NCBI GenBank assembly: GCA_029547025.1
Contig: JAKPQA010000126.1
Location: 25,145 to 89,144, forward strand
Source: Armatimonadota bacterium
GTDB lineage: Bacteria > Armatimonadota > Zipacnadia > UBA1398 > JAKPQA01
Length of the DNA stretch: 64,000 nt
Direction: 5' to 3'
Shown: piece after piece, positions 27,309-36,665 of the stretch
Position numbering within the stretch: position 1 is the first letter of the stretch
Layout: each line of letters begins with the position of its first letter
Position numbers and translations under genes: made by a program
Notes under the pieces: model-generated
Told to the model about the DNA's origin: nothing
What the model saw: the letters and a program-made list of their open reading frames with translations, nothing else
The model's database searches: none

Positions 27309-27359
27309 ATGGAGCCGCCCAGGCAGTTCGTTCTCTGCCGCCCCAACCGCCCTGTAGCA

Positions 27360-27388
27360 TTGCCGGGACCCGCCGGCAAACATAGAAT
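27360..27388 (+). promoter_or_regulatory. Promoter of carB
   Basis: TTGCCG at 27360-27365 and TAGAAT at 27383-27388 are 17 bases apart. The spacer holds an inverted repeat (tgccgg at 27361-27366 and ccggca at 27373-27378) that could be an operator or a chance GC-rich palindrome. Transcription would start near 27395, about 58 bases before the ATG. Confidence 0.6.
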
Positions 27389-27452
27389 GCCCAGAAGCGT
27401 TGTGGTTCCAGGCGGCACGCGGCCGACTCTCATATCCACACGAAAGGCTCCC

Positions 27453-30400
27453 ATGCCCAAGCGAGACGACGTTCATAAAGTACTCATCATTGGCAGCGGC
27501 CCCATCATCATTGGGCAGGCCTGCGAGTTCGACTACTCCGGTACTCAGGCGTGCAAGGCTCTCCGAGCGCTGGGATACCAGATCGTGCTGGTGAACTCGA
27601 ACCCGGCCACCATCATGACCGACCCCGGCATGGCCGATGCCACTTACGTAGAGCCCCTGACCCCGGAGAGCATCGAGCAGATCATCGCCCGCGAGAGGCC
27701 CGACGCCCTACTCCCCAACCTGGGCGGCCAGACCGGCCTGAACCTCACGGCCGAGCTCCATCGACGCGGCATCCTCGACCGCTACGGCGTTCAGGTTATC
27801 GGTGTCCAGGTGGACGCCATCGAACGCGGCGAGGACCGGATCGCCTTCAAGGACACCATGAGCAGCCTCGGCATCCCCATGCCGGAGAGCTCACCCTGCT
27901 TCAGCGTCGAGGAGGCAGAAGCCATCGCGGCTCGCCTGGGCTATCCCGTCGTCTTGCGGCCCGCCTACACACTGGGCGGCACCGGCGGCGGAATCGCCTG
28001 GAACGTGGAGGACTTGCGCACCATCGTGGCCCGAGGCCTCGCGGCTAGCCTCGTGGGCCAGGTGCTGGTCGAGGAGTCGGTCCTCGGCTGGGAGGAGCTC
28101 GAACTCGAGGTCGTCCGCGATGCCGACAACAACAAGATCACGGTGTGCTTCATCGAGAACGTCGACCCCATGGGCGTGCACACGGGCGACTCATACTGCA
28201 CCGCGCCCATGCTGACCGTTGCCCCGGAACTCCAGGAGCGCCTTCAGGAGATCTCCTACCGCATTGTCGAGGCCATCGGTGTGATCGGGGGCACCAACAT
28301 CCAGTTCGCGCACGACCCCGCGACCGGGCGAGTTGTCGTGATCGAGATCAACCCGCGCACCTCCAGGTCGTCGGCTCTGGCGTCGAAGGCTACGGGCTTC
28401 CCCATCGCCCTCGTGTCGGCCAAACTGGCCGGCGGGCTGACCCTCTCGGACATCCCCTACTGGCGCGACGGCACCCTCGACAAGTACACCCCCTCGGGCG
28501 ACTACGTGGTCGTGAAGTTCGCCCGATGGGCCTTCGAGAAGTTCGACGACGCCGCCGACCAGCTGGGCACCCAGATGCGCGCCGTCGGTGAAGTCATGAG
28601 CATCGGCAAGACGTACAAGGAGGCATTCCAAAAGTCGATCCGGTCGCTCGAAATCGGACGTTACGGGCTGGGCTTCGCCAAGAACTACCACGACCTGCCA
28701 CTCGCCGACCTTCGACGCCTCCTGGCCGAGCCCACGTCAGAACGCCAGTTCGTGATGTACGAGGCGCTCCGCAAAGGTATGCCGGTTGACGAGCTCCACA
28801 GCTTGACACATATCGGGCGGTGGTTCATCGAGCAGATGGCCGAGCTGGTGGCCCTCGAGGAGCGGATCCTGAAGCACGCCGGATCCCTGCCCCCTGACGA
28901 CCTGCTGCTGCAGGCGAAGCGCGACGGGTTCTCCGACCGCTACCTGGGCCAGATTCTCGGCGTCGGTGAGGAGGCCGTTCGCGAACGGCGGCGGGCCCTG
29001 GGTCTGGCTCAGGCCTGGGAGGCGGTGCCCGTGAGCGGGGCAAACGCCTCCTATTACTTCTCGACCTACAACGCTTCCGACTCCGTGCCCGTATCCGATC
29101 GGAAGAAGATCATGATCCTCGGCGGCGGGCCCAATCGCATCGGGCAGGGCATCGAGTTCGACTACACGTGTGTCCATGCCGCCTTTGCCCTCAGGGACCT
29201 GGGTTACGAGTCGATTATGGTCAACTGCAACCCGGAGACGGTCTCAACGGACTACGACACCTCAGACAAGCTCTACTTCGAGCCCCTCACCGTCGAGGAT
29301 GTGCTGTCCATCTACGACAAAGAGAAACCAGAGGGGGTGATCATCCAGTTCGGGGGCCAGACACCGCTGAATCTGGCCGCGGAATTGGCCGCCGCGGGGG
29401 TGCGGATTCTGGGCACGTCTCCAGACAGCATTGACCTCGCCGAGGACCGCAAGCGCTTCGCCGAGGTCATGCGGCAGCTGCACATTCCACAACCTGAGAG
29501 CGGCACCGCCTCATCGCTCGAAGAAGGCCTCGAGGTGGCTCGCCGCATCGGCTACCCCCTGATGGTCCGTCCGTCCTACGTGCTGGGCGGCCGAGGTATG
29601 CAGGTGGTCTACGATGAGGAGATGTTCGTCCGCTACGTCACCGCCGCGGTGGGGATCACGCCCGAGCACCCGATTCTGATCGACAAGTTCCTCGAAAACG
29701 CCGTCGAAGCCGAGGCCGACGCCATCGCCGACGGCGAGGATGCCTTTGTGCCCTCGGTCATGGAACACATCGAGCTGGCGGGTATCCATTCGGGTGACAG
29801 CGCGTGCGTCATCCCGCCGCTCACCATCGCTCCGGAGCACCTGGCAACCATCGAAGACTACACACGACGGATCGCCCGGGCCCTGCATGTGGTGGGGCTT
29901 ATGAACATGCAGTACGCCATCTGTGACGGCACCGTGTACGTCCTCGAAGCCAACCCGCGTGCATCCCGAACGGTGCCGCTGGTGTCGAAAGTGACCGGCG
30001 TATCGATGGCACGCATGGCTACCCAGGTCATGCTGGGGGCGAAGCTGGCCGACCTGGATACGCGGCGCCGGCATTACAGCCACTTCGGTGTGAAAGAGTC
30101 GGTGTTCCCCTTCAACATGTTCCCCGAAGTCGATCCGGTCCTGGGGCCCGAGATGCGATCGACGGGCGAGGTGCTCGGGATGGCCGACTGCTTCGGACTG
30201 GCGTTCTACAATGCACAGCTCGGAGCGGGACTGGGCCTTCCGGTCAGCGGGACCGTACTGGTCACCGTGGCGGACCGCGACAAAGAGGCCGTACTCCCCT
30301 CGGTGCGAAAGCTGGCCGACATGGGCTTCCGCGTGATGGCCACCGCAGGTACGGCCGCCTATCTCGAAAGCCATGGTGTGGCCGCCGAGGTGGCCAGGAA

Positions 30401-30659
30401 GCTGTACGAGGGCCGGCCGCACATCCTCGATGCGCTCCACAACCGCGAGGTTGCGATGGTGATCAACACCCCGGCGGGCAAGGCGAGCGCCCACGACGAC
30501 AGCTACATCCGCAAGGCCGCCATCCGTTACAAGATCCCCTACGTCACCACCCCCGCAGCAGCCGCGGCGGCGGCCGAAGGTATCCGCGCGGCCCGCGAAA
30601 GGGCCTCAGCGGTGAAATCACTGCAGCAGTACCACAAGGATGTGACGACCTCGGGGTAG
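27453..30659 (+). CDS. carB: Carbamoyl-phosphate synthase large subunit
   Basis: A 1068-residue subunit making carbamoyl phosphate for pyrimidine and arginine synthesis. Both duplicated halves are intact: the first starts VLIIGSGPIIIGQACEFDYSG and the second IMILGGGPNRIGQGIEFDYTC. ATP-grasp motifs are TLGGTGGGIAWN and VLGGRGMQVVYD. An MGS-like allosteric domain occupies the last ~150 residues. ATG 27453 follows GAAAGG and starts the canonical N-terminus; the frame stays open upstream to 27249 without support. The partner carA is not in the window. Confidence 0.98.
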   Translation: MPKRDDVHKVLIIGSGPIIIGQACEFDYSGTQACKALRALGYQIVLVNSNPATIMTDPGMADATYVEPLTPESIEQIIARERPDALLPNLGGQTGLNLTAELHRRGILDRYGVQVIGVQVDAIERGEDRIAFKDTMSSLGIPMPESSPCFSVEEAEAIAARLGYPVVLRPAYTLGGTGGGIAWNVEDLRTIVARGLAASLVGQVLVEESVLGWEELELEVVRDADNNKITVCFIENVDPMGVHTGDSYCTAPMLTVAPELQERLQEISYRIVEAIGVIGGTNIQFAHDPATGRVVVIEINPRTSRSSALASKATGFPIALVSAKLAGGLTLSDIPYWRDGTLDKYTPSGDYVVVKFARWAFEKFDDAADQLGTQMRAVGEVMSIGKTYKEAFQKSIRSLEIGRYGLGFAKNYHDLPLADLRRLLAEPTSERQFVMYEALRKGMPVDELHSLTHIGRWFIEQMAELVALEERILKHAGSLPPDDLLLQAKRDGFSDRYLGQILGVGEEAVRERRRALGLAQAWEAVPVSGANASYYFSTYNASDSVPVSDRKKIMILGGGPNRIGQGIEFDYTCVHAAFALRDLGYESIMVNCNPETVSTDYDTSDKLYFEPLTVEDVLSIYDKEKPEGVIIQFGGQTPLNLAAELAAAGVRILGTSPDSIDLAEDRKRFAEVMRQLHIPQPESGTASSLEEGLEVARRIGYPLMVRPSYVLGGRGMQVVYDEEMFVRYVTAAVGITPEHPILIDKFLENAVEAEADAIADGEDAFVPSVMEHIELAGIHSGDSACVIPPLTIAPEHLATIEDYTRRIARALHVVGLMNMQYAICDGTVYVLEANPRASRTVPLVSKVTGVSMARMATQVMLGAKLADLDTRRRHYSHFGVKESVFPFNMFPEVDPVLGPEMRSTGEVLGMADCFGLAFYNAQLGAGLGLPVSGTVLVTVADRDKEAVLPSVRKLADMGFRVMATAGTAAYLESHGVAAEVARKLYEGRPHILDALHNREVAMVINTPAGKASAHDDSYIRKAAIRYKIPYVTTPAAAAAAAEGIRAARERASAVKSLQQYHKDVTTSG

Positions 30660-30672
30660 CGGAGGAGTGGTT

Positions 30673-32058
30673 ATGGAGGCCCTGGTCGTGCCGGCGAGGC
30701 GGGTCCGTGTGGCCGACTCGGCCGACGTTCTGGTCGCCGGCGCGGGCGTGAGTGGTGTCTGCGCGGCCCTGGCCGCGGCCAGGGCGGGCGCGGATACACT
30801 CCTGGTCGAGCGCTGCCACTATCCCGGCGGTGTCGCCACGGCCGGACTGGTCTGCAACTGCACGAACTTCTTCGTGACCCAGTCGGGCAACCGTGCCGTG
30901 CGCGGCCTCGCCACGCGGATTCTGGATCGGCTCGTGGCCGCGGGAGGCGCGATGCCCCACTATGCGCGGCCCGAGCAGCCACAGATCCCCTACGACCCGG
31001 AGACCCTCAAGTGGATACTCATCGAGATGCTCCGGGAGGCCGGTGTGCGATCGCGCTACGGGCTGTTCGTATCGCGGGTGACGGGTACCGGCTCCGAGAT
31101 CGATGCGGTCGTCTGTGAGGGGAAGGGGGGGCCTGTCGCCTTCCGGGCCCGGCAGTTCGTGGATGCCACGGGGGACCTGGATCTGTTCGCCCTCAGTGAC
31201 GGCCCTTTCGATGTGCTCGAAGGGTTCTCCACTCTCCAGTTCCGCATGGGCGGGGTCGATATCGACGGCATCATGGACTGGCTCGAGCGCAATCCCGACT
31301 GCTACGCGGCCGAGAAGGACGTCCCGACCTCGCTCGAGGACACGCTCCGGAACTGGCGCGAGTTCGGGGTATTCCATCTGCCCCACTACGGCGGCATGGC
31401 GATCTCGGTGGTCCGCGAGGCGGTCGAGCGCGGTGAACTGCCGGATCGCTTCGGAGAACACGTGGGCGACCTGTGGGCCATGGGCATGTTCGCCTCGCGT
31501 CGCGATCAGGGGCGCGTGCTGATCAACTCATGTGCATGCCGCGGTGATGAACTTGACCCAGTGCGACGCAGCGAATGCGAGGAGGAGTCGAGGTTGGCCG
31601 CGCACCGGTTGGCTGAGTTCCTCCGTGCGCACTTCCCGGGCTTCGAGCAGGCATACCTGGCAGAGACGGCGCCCGAGGTGGCCACACGGTTCACGCGCCG
31701 ACTCAGGGGCATGTACACGCTCACGCGCGACGAGCAGTCAGCTGGCACGGTCTTCCCGGACTGTGTGGGCCGGATCACCGAGCTCGACCGCCGGTTCTCG
31801 CCCTGCCGCCGCTATGCCCAGGCTGGCGAGGTCCCCTTCGGCTGCCTGGTGTCCGAGGCGCCTGCCAACGCGATCTGCGGGTCGGGCAAGAGCGCGTCCA
31901 CTGAACCGAGGGGACTCTTGCGCGGCCAGGTCGGGTGCATGGTCGTGGGGGAGGCAGCGGGCACGGCGGCAGCCGTGGCGGCGCGGAGCAACGTGCCGGT
32001 GCGCGATGTCGACGTCTCCCGGTTGCAGCAGGCCCTCATCGCCGCAGACGCGCTCTAG
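30673..32058 (+). CDS. FAD-dependent oxidoreductase (FAD_oxidored family)
   Basis: A 461-residue flavoprotein. The FAD dinucleotide motif is VAGAGVSGVCAALAAARAGADTLLVER, followed by PGGVATAGLV, typical of PF12831-type proteins. The C-terminus has the second FAD contact region (VGCMVVGEAAGTAAAVAARS). It is probably a dehydrogenase for an unknown organic substrate. ATG 30673 has GGAGGAG just upstream. It starts 13 bases after carB on the same strand and may be read through from it. Confidence 0.85.
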   Translation: MEALVVPARRVRVADSADVLVAGAGVSGVCAALAAARAGADTLLVERCHYPGGVATAGLVCNCTNFFVTQSGNRAVRGLATRILDRLVAAGGAMPHYARPEQPQIPYDPETLKWILIEMLREAGVRSRYGLFVSRVTGTGSEIDAVVCEGKGGPVAFRARQFVDATGDLDLFALSDGPFDVLEGFSTLQFRMGGVDIDGIMDWLERNPDCYAAEKDVPTSLEDTLRNWREFGVFHLPHYGGMAISVVREAVERGELPDRFGEHVGDLWAMGMFASRRDQGRVLINSCACRGDELDPVRRSECEEESRLAAHRLAEFLRAHFPGFEQAYLAETAPEVATRFTRRLRGMYTLTRDEQSAGTVFPDCVGRITELDRRFSPCRRYAQAGEVPFGCLVSEAPANAICGSGKSASTEPRGLLRGQVGCMVVGEAAGTAAAVAARSNVPVRDVDVSRLQQALIAADAL

Positions 32059-32081
32059 CGGCTTGCTCTCCGTCCCGCAGA

Positions 32082-32125
32082 GCCCGGCCGCCCTGCTGAG
32101 TCTGCCTGTGACAGGGCCGGCGGGC
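32082..32125. terminator. GC-rich hairpin between convergent genes, no U-tract
   Basis: The arms 32082-32095 and 32112-32125 pair over 13 base pairs with two single-base bulges, around a ~16-base loop. The hairpin sits between converging gene ends (32058 and 32160). Neither side has a T-tract, so it would be a U-less or Rho-assisted terminator. Confidence 0.4.
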
Positions 32126-32159
32126 AACACGCTCGCCCCACCCCCGGCCCTTGCGTTCC

Positions 32160-33863
32160 CTAACGCCTCAACACGGCTTCCAGGTAGTCTCCCACATCCT
32201 TCGCCCACATCTCTCCATGGGCCTTGAGCCCCTTCGGGCTGAAATGAATGCCCTCGCCATCCATGTCCCGATGGTCGCCCGTCAGTGTGTCGGTATCGGG
32301 CCCCGGTAGCGCGATGCGCCGCTCCAGGACCAGCCGCTGTCCCTCTCGGGGGTTGCTGAACCGAGGCTGCTGCGGGCTGTGGTAGGACACCTGGGCCACG
32401 AACCAGGGGAACTCCCACCCGGCAGCCAGTTTGGACGACTCGATGACCGCCTCAAGCTTCTGAGCGTACTCACCGGAAGGCATCTCGACATCGCTCTCGC
32501 CCTGGTGCCAGAGCACCGCACGGAACCCACACGGCCCGAGCTGATAGATGCGCGTCATCATCCACGAGAAGAGCTCCTCGCCCGGTTGCCACTGGTTCAC
32601 ACTGGTTCCGCCGTGCCCAGTGGCCGCGATGCCGATGGGCACTCCGAAGCGCTTGTACATGGCGTCCCCGAAGGCCGGCCAGGGGCTCCCACCCTCGCTG
32701 TTGTCGTGAGTGCCCGGCTGCGGATCGTCAGCGATGCGCCAGTCGGAGCCGCTGAAGCTTGAGACCATGCCCGACGCCTGCTTCGTGCGGAACTGGCCCG
32801 AGTTGGTGGCGTTGGACTGGCCAGCGGTAACGAACACCTCGCCGATGCCGACCCGCGGGACGGTGCCCTCTGCTACGACGGCACCATCACGCAGAGCGCG
32901 GACCTGAAGCCGGTACCATCCGCCCGCTGGCTGCGTGACCGTGCCGTTGAATGCGCCCGTATCCGGCACGAAGGGCACCTCGAACCACCGGCTGGAGACC
33001 GGACCGCCGGCCGAGCGCCCCTCGATCCTCGCCTCGACCGTGTCGGCCTCGACACTGACGCGGCCACTGATGAGCATCGGGCCCTCGCGCCGGCTCTGGC
33101 GCTGGAAGACCTGCAGGTCCCGCGGGGAGAGTATGGTCAGGTCCCGCCTCCGGCCCTGATCCCGATCTCGCTCGATCCCGCCGCCGGCCGCCGAGTCCGG
33201 CTGACGCGCCACCTCGTCTGCCGTTGCCCGTTCGTCCCTGTTCGCAGTCCCCATGGTGAGTTCAACCCTCCGCACTTCGTTCGGACTCAGGGTCACATCG
33301 ACCACCTGGTTGCCATCGCCCCATGGTCCCCAGACACTGGTCGCGCCAGATACCCCCAGGAACGCGGCGTCTCGGTACCAGACCGAATGCTCCCACCGCG
33401 CGTTGACCGGCGTACGCGCCCACTGGCCTTGGCCATTCCGCCCGGCCCGAACGGACCGGTCCAGCACCAGGTAGAAGTTCAGCTTCGTGTCGGTCCGGTT
33501 CGTGAGCGTCCAGGTCATCCGGTCCAAACCGAAGCCATACCGGATCGAGGCTTGGTCCCCCTCGGCCACAATCTGGTTTCCGGGCACTCGGCTGACGCGG
33601 GGCAGCCGTAGAGGGGCGTTCCTGTAGAAGTAGCTGCCGCGTGAGACGCCGATCCCGGGCGCCAGGAACTCGGTTCCGTTGACGGCCAGGTTCGTCAGGC
33701 AGCCATCGGCCGCCACCACGGCGCGGTACGCCTCCCCCGACACAAACCACGAGTCATCCTGCCGGGTCATGCTGATCCGGGGCGCCGGGGTGAACTGGGC
33801 CCAAGCAGCGCTGCCCGCCAGAAGCGCCACCAGAACGGTGAGCCGTGCCAGAGTCCGAGCCAT
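32160..33863 (-). CDS. Secreted SASA/GDSL-type sialate O-acetylesterase-like protein
   Basis: A 567-residue exported protein (signal peptide residues 1-22, ending SAAWA). After an N-terminal beta-sandwich-like region (~residues 23-330), the C-terminal esterase domain shows the SASA/DUF303 signature: Ser in VTAGQSNATNS, the WHQGESD block, and the Asp/His pair in DGEGIHFSPKG. It probably removes acetyl groups from carbohydrates. ATG 33863 has TTGGAGG upstream and starts the signal peptide; the frame stays open to 34316 without support. Confidence 0.85.
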   Translation of the reverse strand: MARTLARLTVLVALLAGSAAWAQFTPAPRISMTRQDDSWFVSGEAYRAVVAADGCLTNLAVNGTEFLAPGIGVSRGSYFYRNAPLRLPRVSRVPGNQIVAEGDQASIRYGFGLDRMTWTLTNRTDTKLNFYLVLDRSVRAGRNGQGQWARTPVNARWEHSVWYRDAAFLGVSGATSVWGPWGDGNQVVDVTLSPNEVRRVELTMGTANRDERATADEVARQPDSAAGGGIERDRDQGRRRDLTILSPRDLQVFQRQSRREGPMLISGRVSVEADTVEARIEGRSAGGPVSSRWFEVPFVPDTGAFNGTVTQPAGGWYRLQVRALRDGAVVAEGTVPRVGIGEVFVTAGQSNATNSGQFRTKQASGMVSSFSGSDWRIADDPQPGTHDNSEGGSPWPAFGDAMYKRFGVPIGIAATGHGGTSVNQWQPGEELFSWMMTRIYQLGPCGFRAVLWHQGESDVEMPSGEYAQKLEAVIESSKLAAGWEFPWFVAQVSYHSPQQPRFSNPREGQRLVLERRIALPGPDTDTLTGDHRDMDGEGIHFSPKGLKAHGEMWAKDVGDYLEAVLRR

Positions 33864-34242
33864 CGCGTACCGCCTCCAAGTCAACGCCCATGTGCGCACC
33901 TGCAGGCCACCGGCACTAGCGAACACCCGATGCTGGGCGGACGTCAAGGGTGGGGACATCGCGCCCACGGTCCCTTGGCCCACCGACGCGACCGAGAGCC
34001 TCCTCGGGTGCCGATGGCCTCGGGCCGGACAAGGCACCACCGGCCCACCGCCTATCGCCGCCTGTGCGACTACCCCGAAGCTCCTCCAACCACCCAGGAG
34101 GGGCCAGGAGGAAGGGCTCGCGACGCGTGAAGAGCCCCGTCCGGCCGGTCCTCGAATGACGCATGGCCCTGCCGCCGGGCCGAACGGGATGCCCGAGACA
34201 CCAACATTCGCTCGCCTGAGCCGGAGCCGAACTCTTCGATGG
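33864..34242. other. Intergenic stretch without a recognisable gene
   Basis: Most of the 436-base divergent gap between the esterase gene and the GGDEF-like gene. Open frames here translate to Arg/Pro/Ala-rich noise on all strands. The only supported element is the promoter at its right end, listed separately. Confidence 0.5.
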
Positions 34243-34248
34243 TATACT
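34240..34248 (+). promoter_or_regulatory. Extended -10 promoter of the GGDEF-like gene
   Basis: TGGTATACT at 34240-34248 is a near-perfect extended -10 element (TGn plus TATACT). Transcription should begin near 34255, leaving a leader of about 45 bases before the GTG start at 34300. Confidence 0.65.
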
Positions 34249-34299
34249 GCCAGCGTGGCCGCTCGCCGGCCTGCGTTGGCCGCCCGGGAGGTACTGAGT

Positions 34300-34776
34300 G
34301 TGGAAGAGCAGGGCATCCGCGACAGCGTGACCGGCGTCTACAGCCGGCTCTACTTCGAGGAGCAGCTCGAGCTGGAGGTGCTTCGAGGCATCCGCCGAGG
34401 TGTTGCCTTCAGCATTCTGCTCGTCGAGATCGACGGCTTCGAGGCCTTCGGCGCCCGACATGGCGACAGCGCCATCGAGGGATTGTTGCTCCATATCGCC
34501 GAGATCGCGCGCGACCGGCTGCGCGGCGCCGACCGCCTGTTCCGCTTCGGTGACCATGGCTTCGTCGCGATTCTCCCGGAGACCCCCAGGGCCAATGCGG
34601 CGATCCCGGCCGAGGGTATCCGCGAGGCCGTGAGCCAGGCCGACCCGTCGGAACTCGTCCCCGAGGCTCCCAACGCCCGCGTGACCGCTACCGTCACGGT
34701 CGTCGGCTTCCCGGACGACGGCGAGGACGTAACGACGCTGATGGGCAAGCTCCTCCAGCGTTCCAGCAGTAGCTAG
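34300..34776 (+). CDS. Degenerate GGDEF-domain protein
   Basis: A 158-residue protein that is essentially one GGDEF-type domain. The fold markers are present (DSVTGVYSRLYFEEQLELE, SILLVEIDGFEAFGARHGDSA, RLFRFGDHGFVAILPE). Where diguanylate cyclases have GG(D/E)EF, this has GDHGF, so it should not make cyclic di-GMP; it may bind a nucleotide or a partner. The start is GTG 34300, with GGGAGG eight bases upstream and an extended -10 promoter before it. The longer open frame from 33679 runs through the promoter and is rejected. Confidence 0.7.
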   Translation: MEEQGIRDSVTGVYSRLYFEEQLELEVLRGIRRGVAFSILLVEIDGFEAFGARHGDSAIEGLLLHIAEIARDRLRGADRLFRFGDHGFVAILPETPRANAAIPAEGIREAVSQADPSELVPEAPNARVTATVTVVGFPDDGEDVTTLMGKLLQRSSSS

Positions 34777-34821
34777 GCGGCCCGCCCACCTCGTGTACCC
34801 CATGCGAAGGGAGCCCGTCGC

Positions 34822-36021
34822 GTGCCCGCCAGGGAAGGCGCATCCGGCACCACCGAGCGCGAGCTGACCGAACTGCACCGCGCGATCCGCGAGGGGAAGG
34901 TGGCGCCCCTCTACATCGTCACGGGCGATGACGAGTTCCGGCGCGGCCAGATCGCGCGCAACATCGGCCGCTGGATCATCCCCGAGCCGGAGCGCCAAGT
35001 GAGCCTCATATGCCTCGACGGCGCGGCCACGCCCGGTCGCATCGCCGCCGAGCTGGAGAGCGGGTCGCTGGACTTCTTCGGCCCGTCGCGACGGGTCGTG
35101 TTCGTGCAGGACTGCCCGCTGCTCGGCGCCAAGCCCCCGGGGGGTAGAGAGGCCCTGGCCCCTCTGGTGCGCCGGATCGAGGCCGGCATCCGCGAGGGCA
35201 CGACGCTTGTGATCGAGGCCACCGGCGGGTTCGACTCGCGAGCCTCCATCGCCAGGATCGCGGCACGCGATGGCGTCATCCTGCGATTCCCCCTGGTGGA
35301 GGGCCATCAGGGCATCCGCGCCTTCGTGCAGGATCGTCTCAAGCGCGCGGGTCTGCGGATCGAGAGCGACGCGCTCGAGCACATGCTGGCCATCTGCTCT
35401 GACGACACGCGGCAGTTGGCCAACGAGGTAGCCAAGCTCGCCAGCTATGTTGGGCCCGGCGGCGTGGCAGACATGGAGGCGGTCCGGGCCATCGTGTCGC
35501 CATCGCGCTCGTCGGTGGTGTTCGACCTGGCCGATACCATCGCCGAGCGGCAGGTTGACCAAGCGCTCGGGCTGGTCCGCGACCTGGTGGGACGCGGGGA
35601 GAGCGCGGTGTTCCTCGCCACGCTGCTGGCCGGCCGCTTCCGCATGCTCTACCAGGCTCGGATGCTCATGGATGAGGTGCCAGAGGTGGCTCGCCTGGCG
35701 AAGCGGGGCCGCTACTCAAGTTCGTTCGGCGCCGAGCTAACCAAAGCCGTGCCCGAGGCCACGCGCGCCCTCTTCCCCGAGGATAAGCAGAACAGCCTAC
35801 TCAAGCAGCACCCCTTCGTGGCCTACAAGTCCCTGCAAGCAGCCGCGGGATTCACCGCCGAGGAACTCGCCGAGGCCCTGGGACACCTCCTGAACCTCGA
35901 TGCAGCCCTCAAGTCGACCACTGGCCTCGAGGACATCGCTCTGCTCGAGCTGGTCATCATCGAGCTCTGCGGCCAGCACGGCCGAGGCGCCGCTGCCATC
36001 GTGGCCAGGGCACTCGACTGA
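34822..36021 (+). CDS. holA: DNA polymerase III subunit delta
   Basis: A 399-residue clamp-loader delta subunit. Typical features are the N-terminal PLYIVTGDDEFRRGQIAR, a central region with VFDLADTIAERQVDQALGLVRDL, and the C-terminal helical collar domain ending KSTTGLEDIALLELVIIELC. In the clamp loader it opens the sliding clamp. The start is GTG 34822 after AAGGGAG. It is 45 bases after the GGDEF-like gene and may share its transcript. Confidence 0.92.
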   Translation: MPAREGASGTTERELTELHRAIREGKVAPLYIVTGDDEFRRGQIARNIGRWIIPEPERQVSLICLDGAATPGRIAAELESGSLDFFGPSRRVVFVQDCPLLGAKPPGGREALAPLVRRIEAGIREGTTLVIEATGGFDSRASIARIAARDGVILRFPLVEGHQGIRAFVQDRLKRAGLRIESDALEHMLAICSDDTRQLANEVAKLASYVGPGGVADMEAVRAIVSPSRSSVVFDLADTIAERQVDQALGLVRDLVGRGESAVFLATLLAGRFRMLYQARMLMDEVPEVARLAKRGRYSSSFGAELTKAVPEATRALFPEDKQNSLLKQHPFVAYKSLQAAAGFTAEELAEALGHLLNLDAALKSTTGLEDIALLELVIIELCGQHGRGAAAIVARALD

Positions 36022-36106
36022 ACGGAAGGCCTCACTCGCCGGCACGGCGAAGAGCCAATGCGTGCGCCCGGTCAATTGCAGCCGAGCCGAAACAGAGGGG
36101 GCATCC

Positions 36107-36562
36107 ATGCAGGCCACGATCCAGGAGCGCAAGGGCTTCACCGTCCTCGGCATTCTGGTCACGATCGACCCCATGGCCGCCGACTACAACGACATCTGGC
36201 GGAACCAGTATGAGCCGCGCGCCGACGAGATCCGCGCCCACGCCACCGATGAGGCCTGCTTTGGCATCTACTTTGACTGCGGCAAGCCCGGTATGGTCGA
36301 CTTCGTCGCCGGCGCGCCCGTAGCGGGTGTCGGTGCGCCGCCCGAAGGGCTCGTGCTCCGCGAGATCGGGCCCTGCACCGAGGCGGTCTTCGAGTGCAGT
36401 ATGGCCGCCATCGGCCAGACCTGGGGCGCCATCTTCGGTCAGTGGATGCCAGCTTCGGGGTATCGCATCGACGAGTCCAGTCCCTGCCTCGAACGGTTCG
36501 CGCCTGGCTGTCACGAGGGTACAGTGCCCGTGACGATCCACGTGCCCGTGCGGAAGGCCTGA
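36107..36562 (+). CDS. GyrI-like / effector-binding-domain protein
   Basis: A 151-residue protein with a GyrI-like (AraC effector-binding-type) fold: ERKGFTVLGILVTI at the start, then YFDCGKPGMVDFVAGAPVAG, a central strand around FECSMAAIGQTWGAIFGQWMPASGYRID and a C-terminal TVPVTIHVPV. Such domains bind small ligands and occur alone or fused to regulators; no DNA-binding domain is present here. ATG 36107 follows AGAGGGGG. Confidence 0.75.
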   Translation: MQATIQERKGFTVLGILVTIDPMAADYNDIWRNQYEPRADEIRAHATDEACFGIYFDCGKPGMVDFVAGAPVAGVGAPPEGLVLREIGPCTEAVFECSMAAIGQTWGAIFGQWMPASGYRIDESSPCLERFAPGCHEGTVPVTIHVPVRKA

Positions 36563-36665
36563 GGCATCCACGCCCAGTCGGTTTGACCCTCCCTGGGGCC
36601 CCGCGTAGAATCCGGTCGGTTGGCCGGCCCAGCGGCCGCGCATGCCTGATGGGAGATGACCTGGA

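Noticed and set aside
27249..27452. Upstream extension of carB
   Set aside because: It contains the carB promoter and MFS leader; the canonical CarB N-terminus starts at 27453.
33679..34299. Upstream extension of the GGDEF-like frame
   Set aside because: It would run through an extended -10 promoter and into the esterase gene; GTG 34300 has its own ribosome-binding site.
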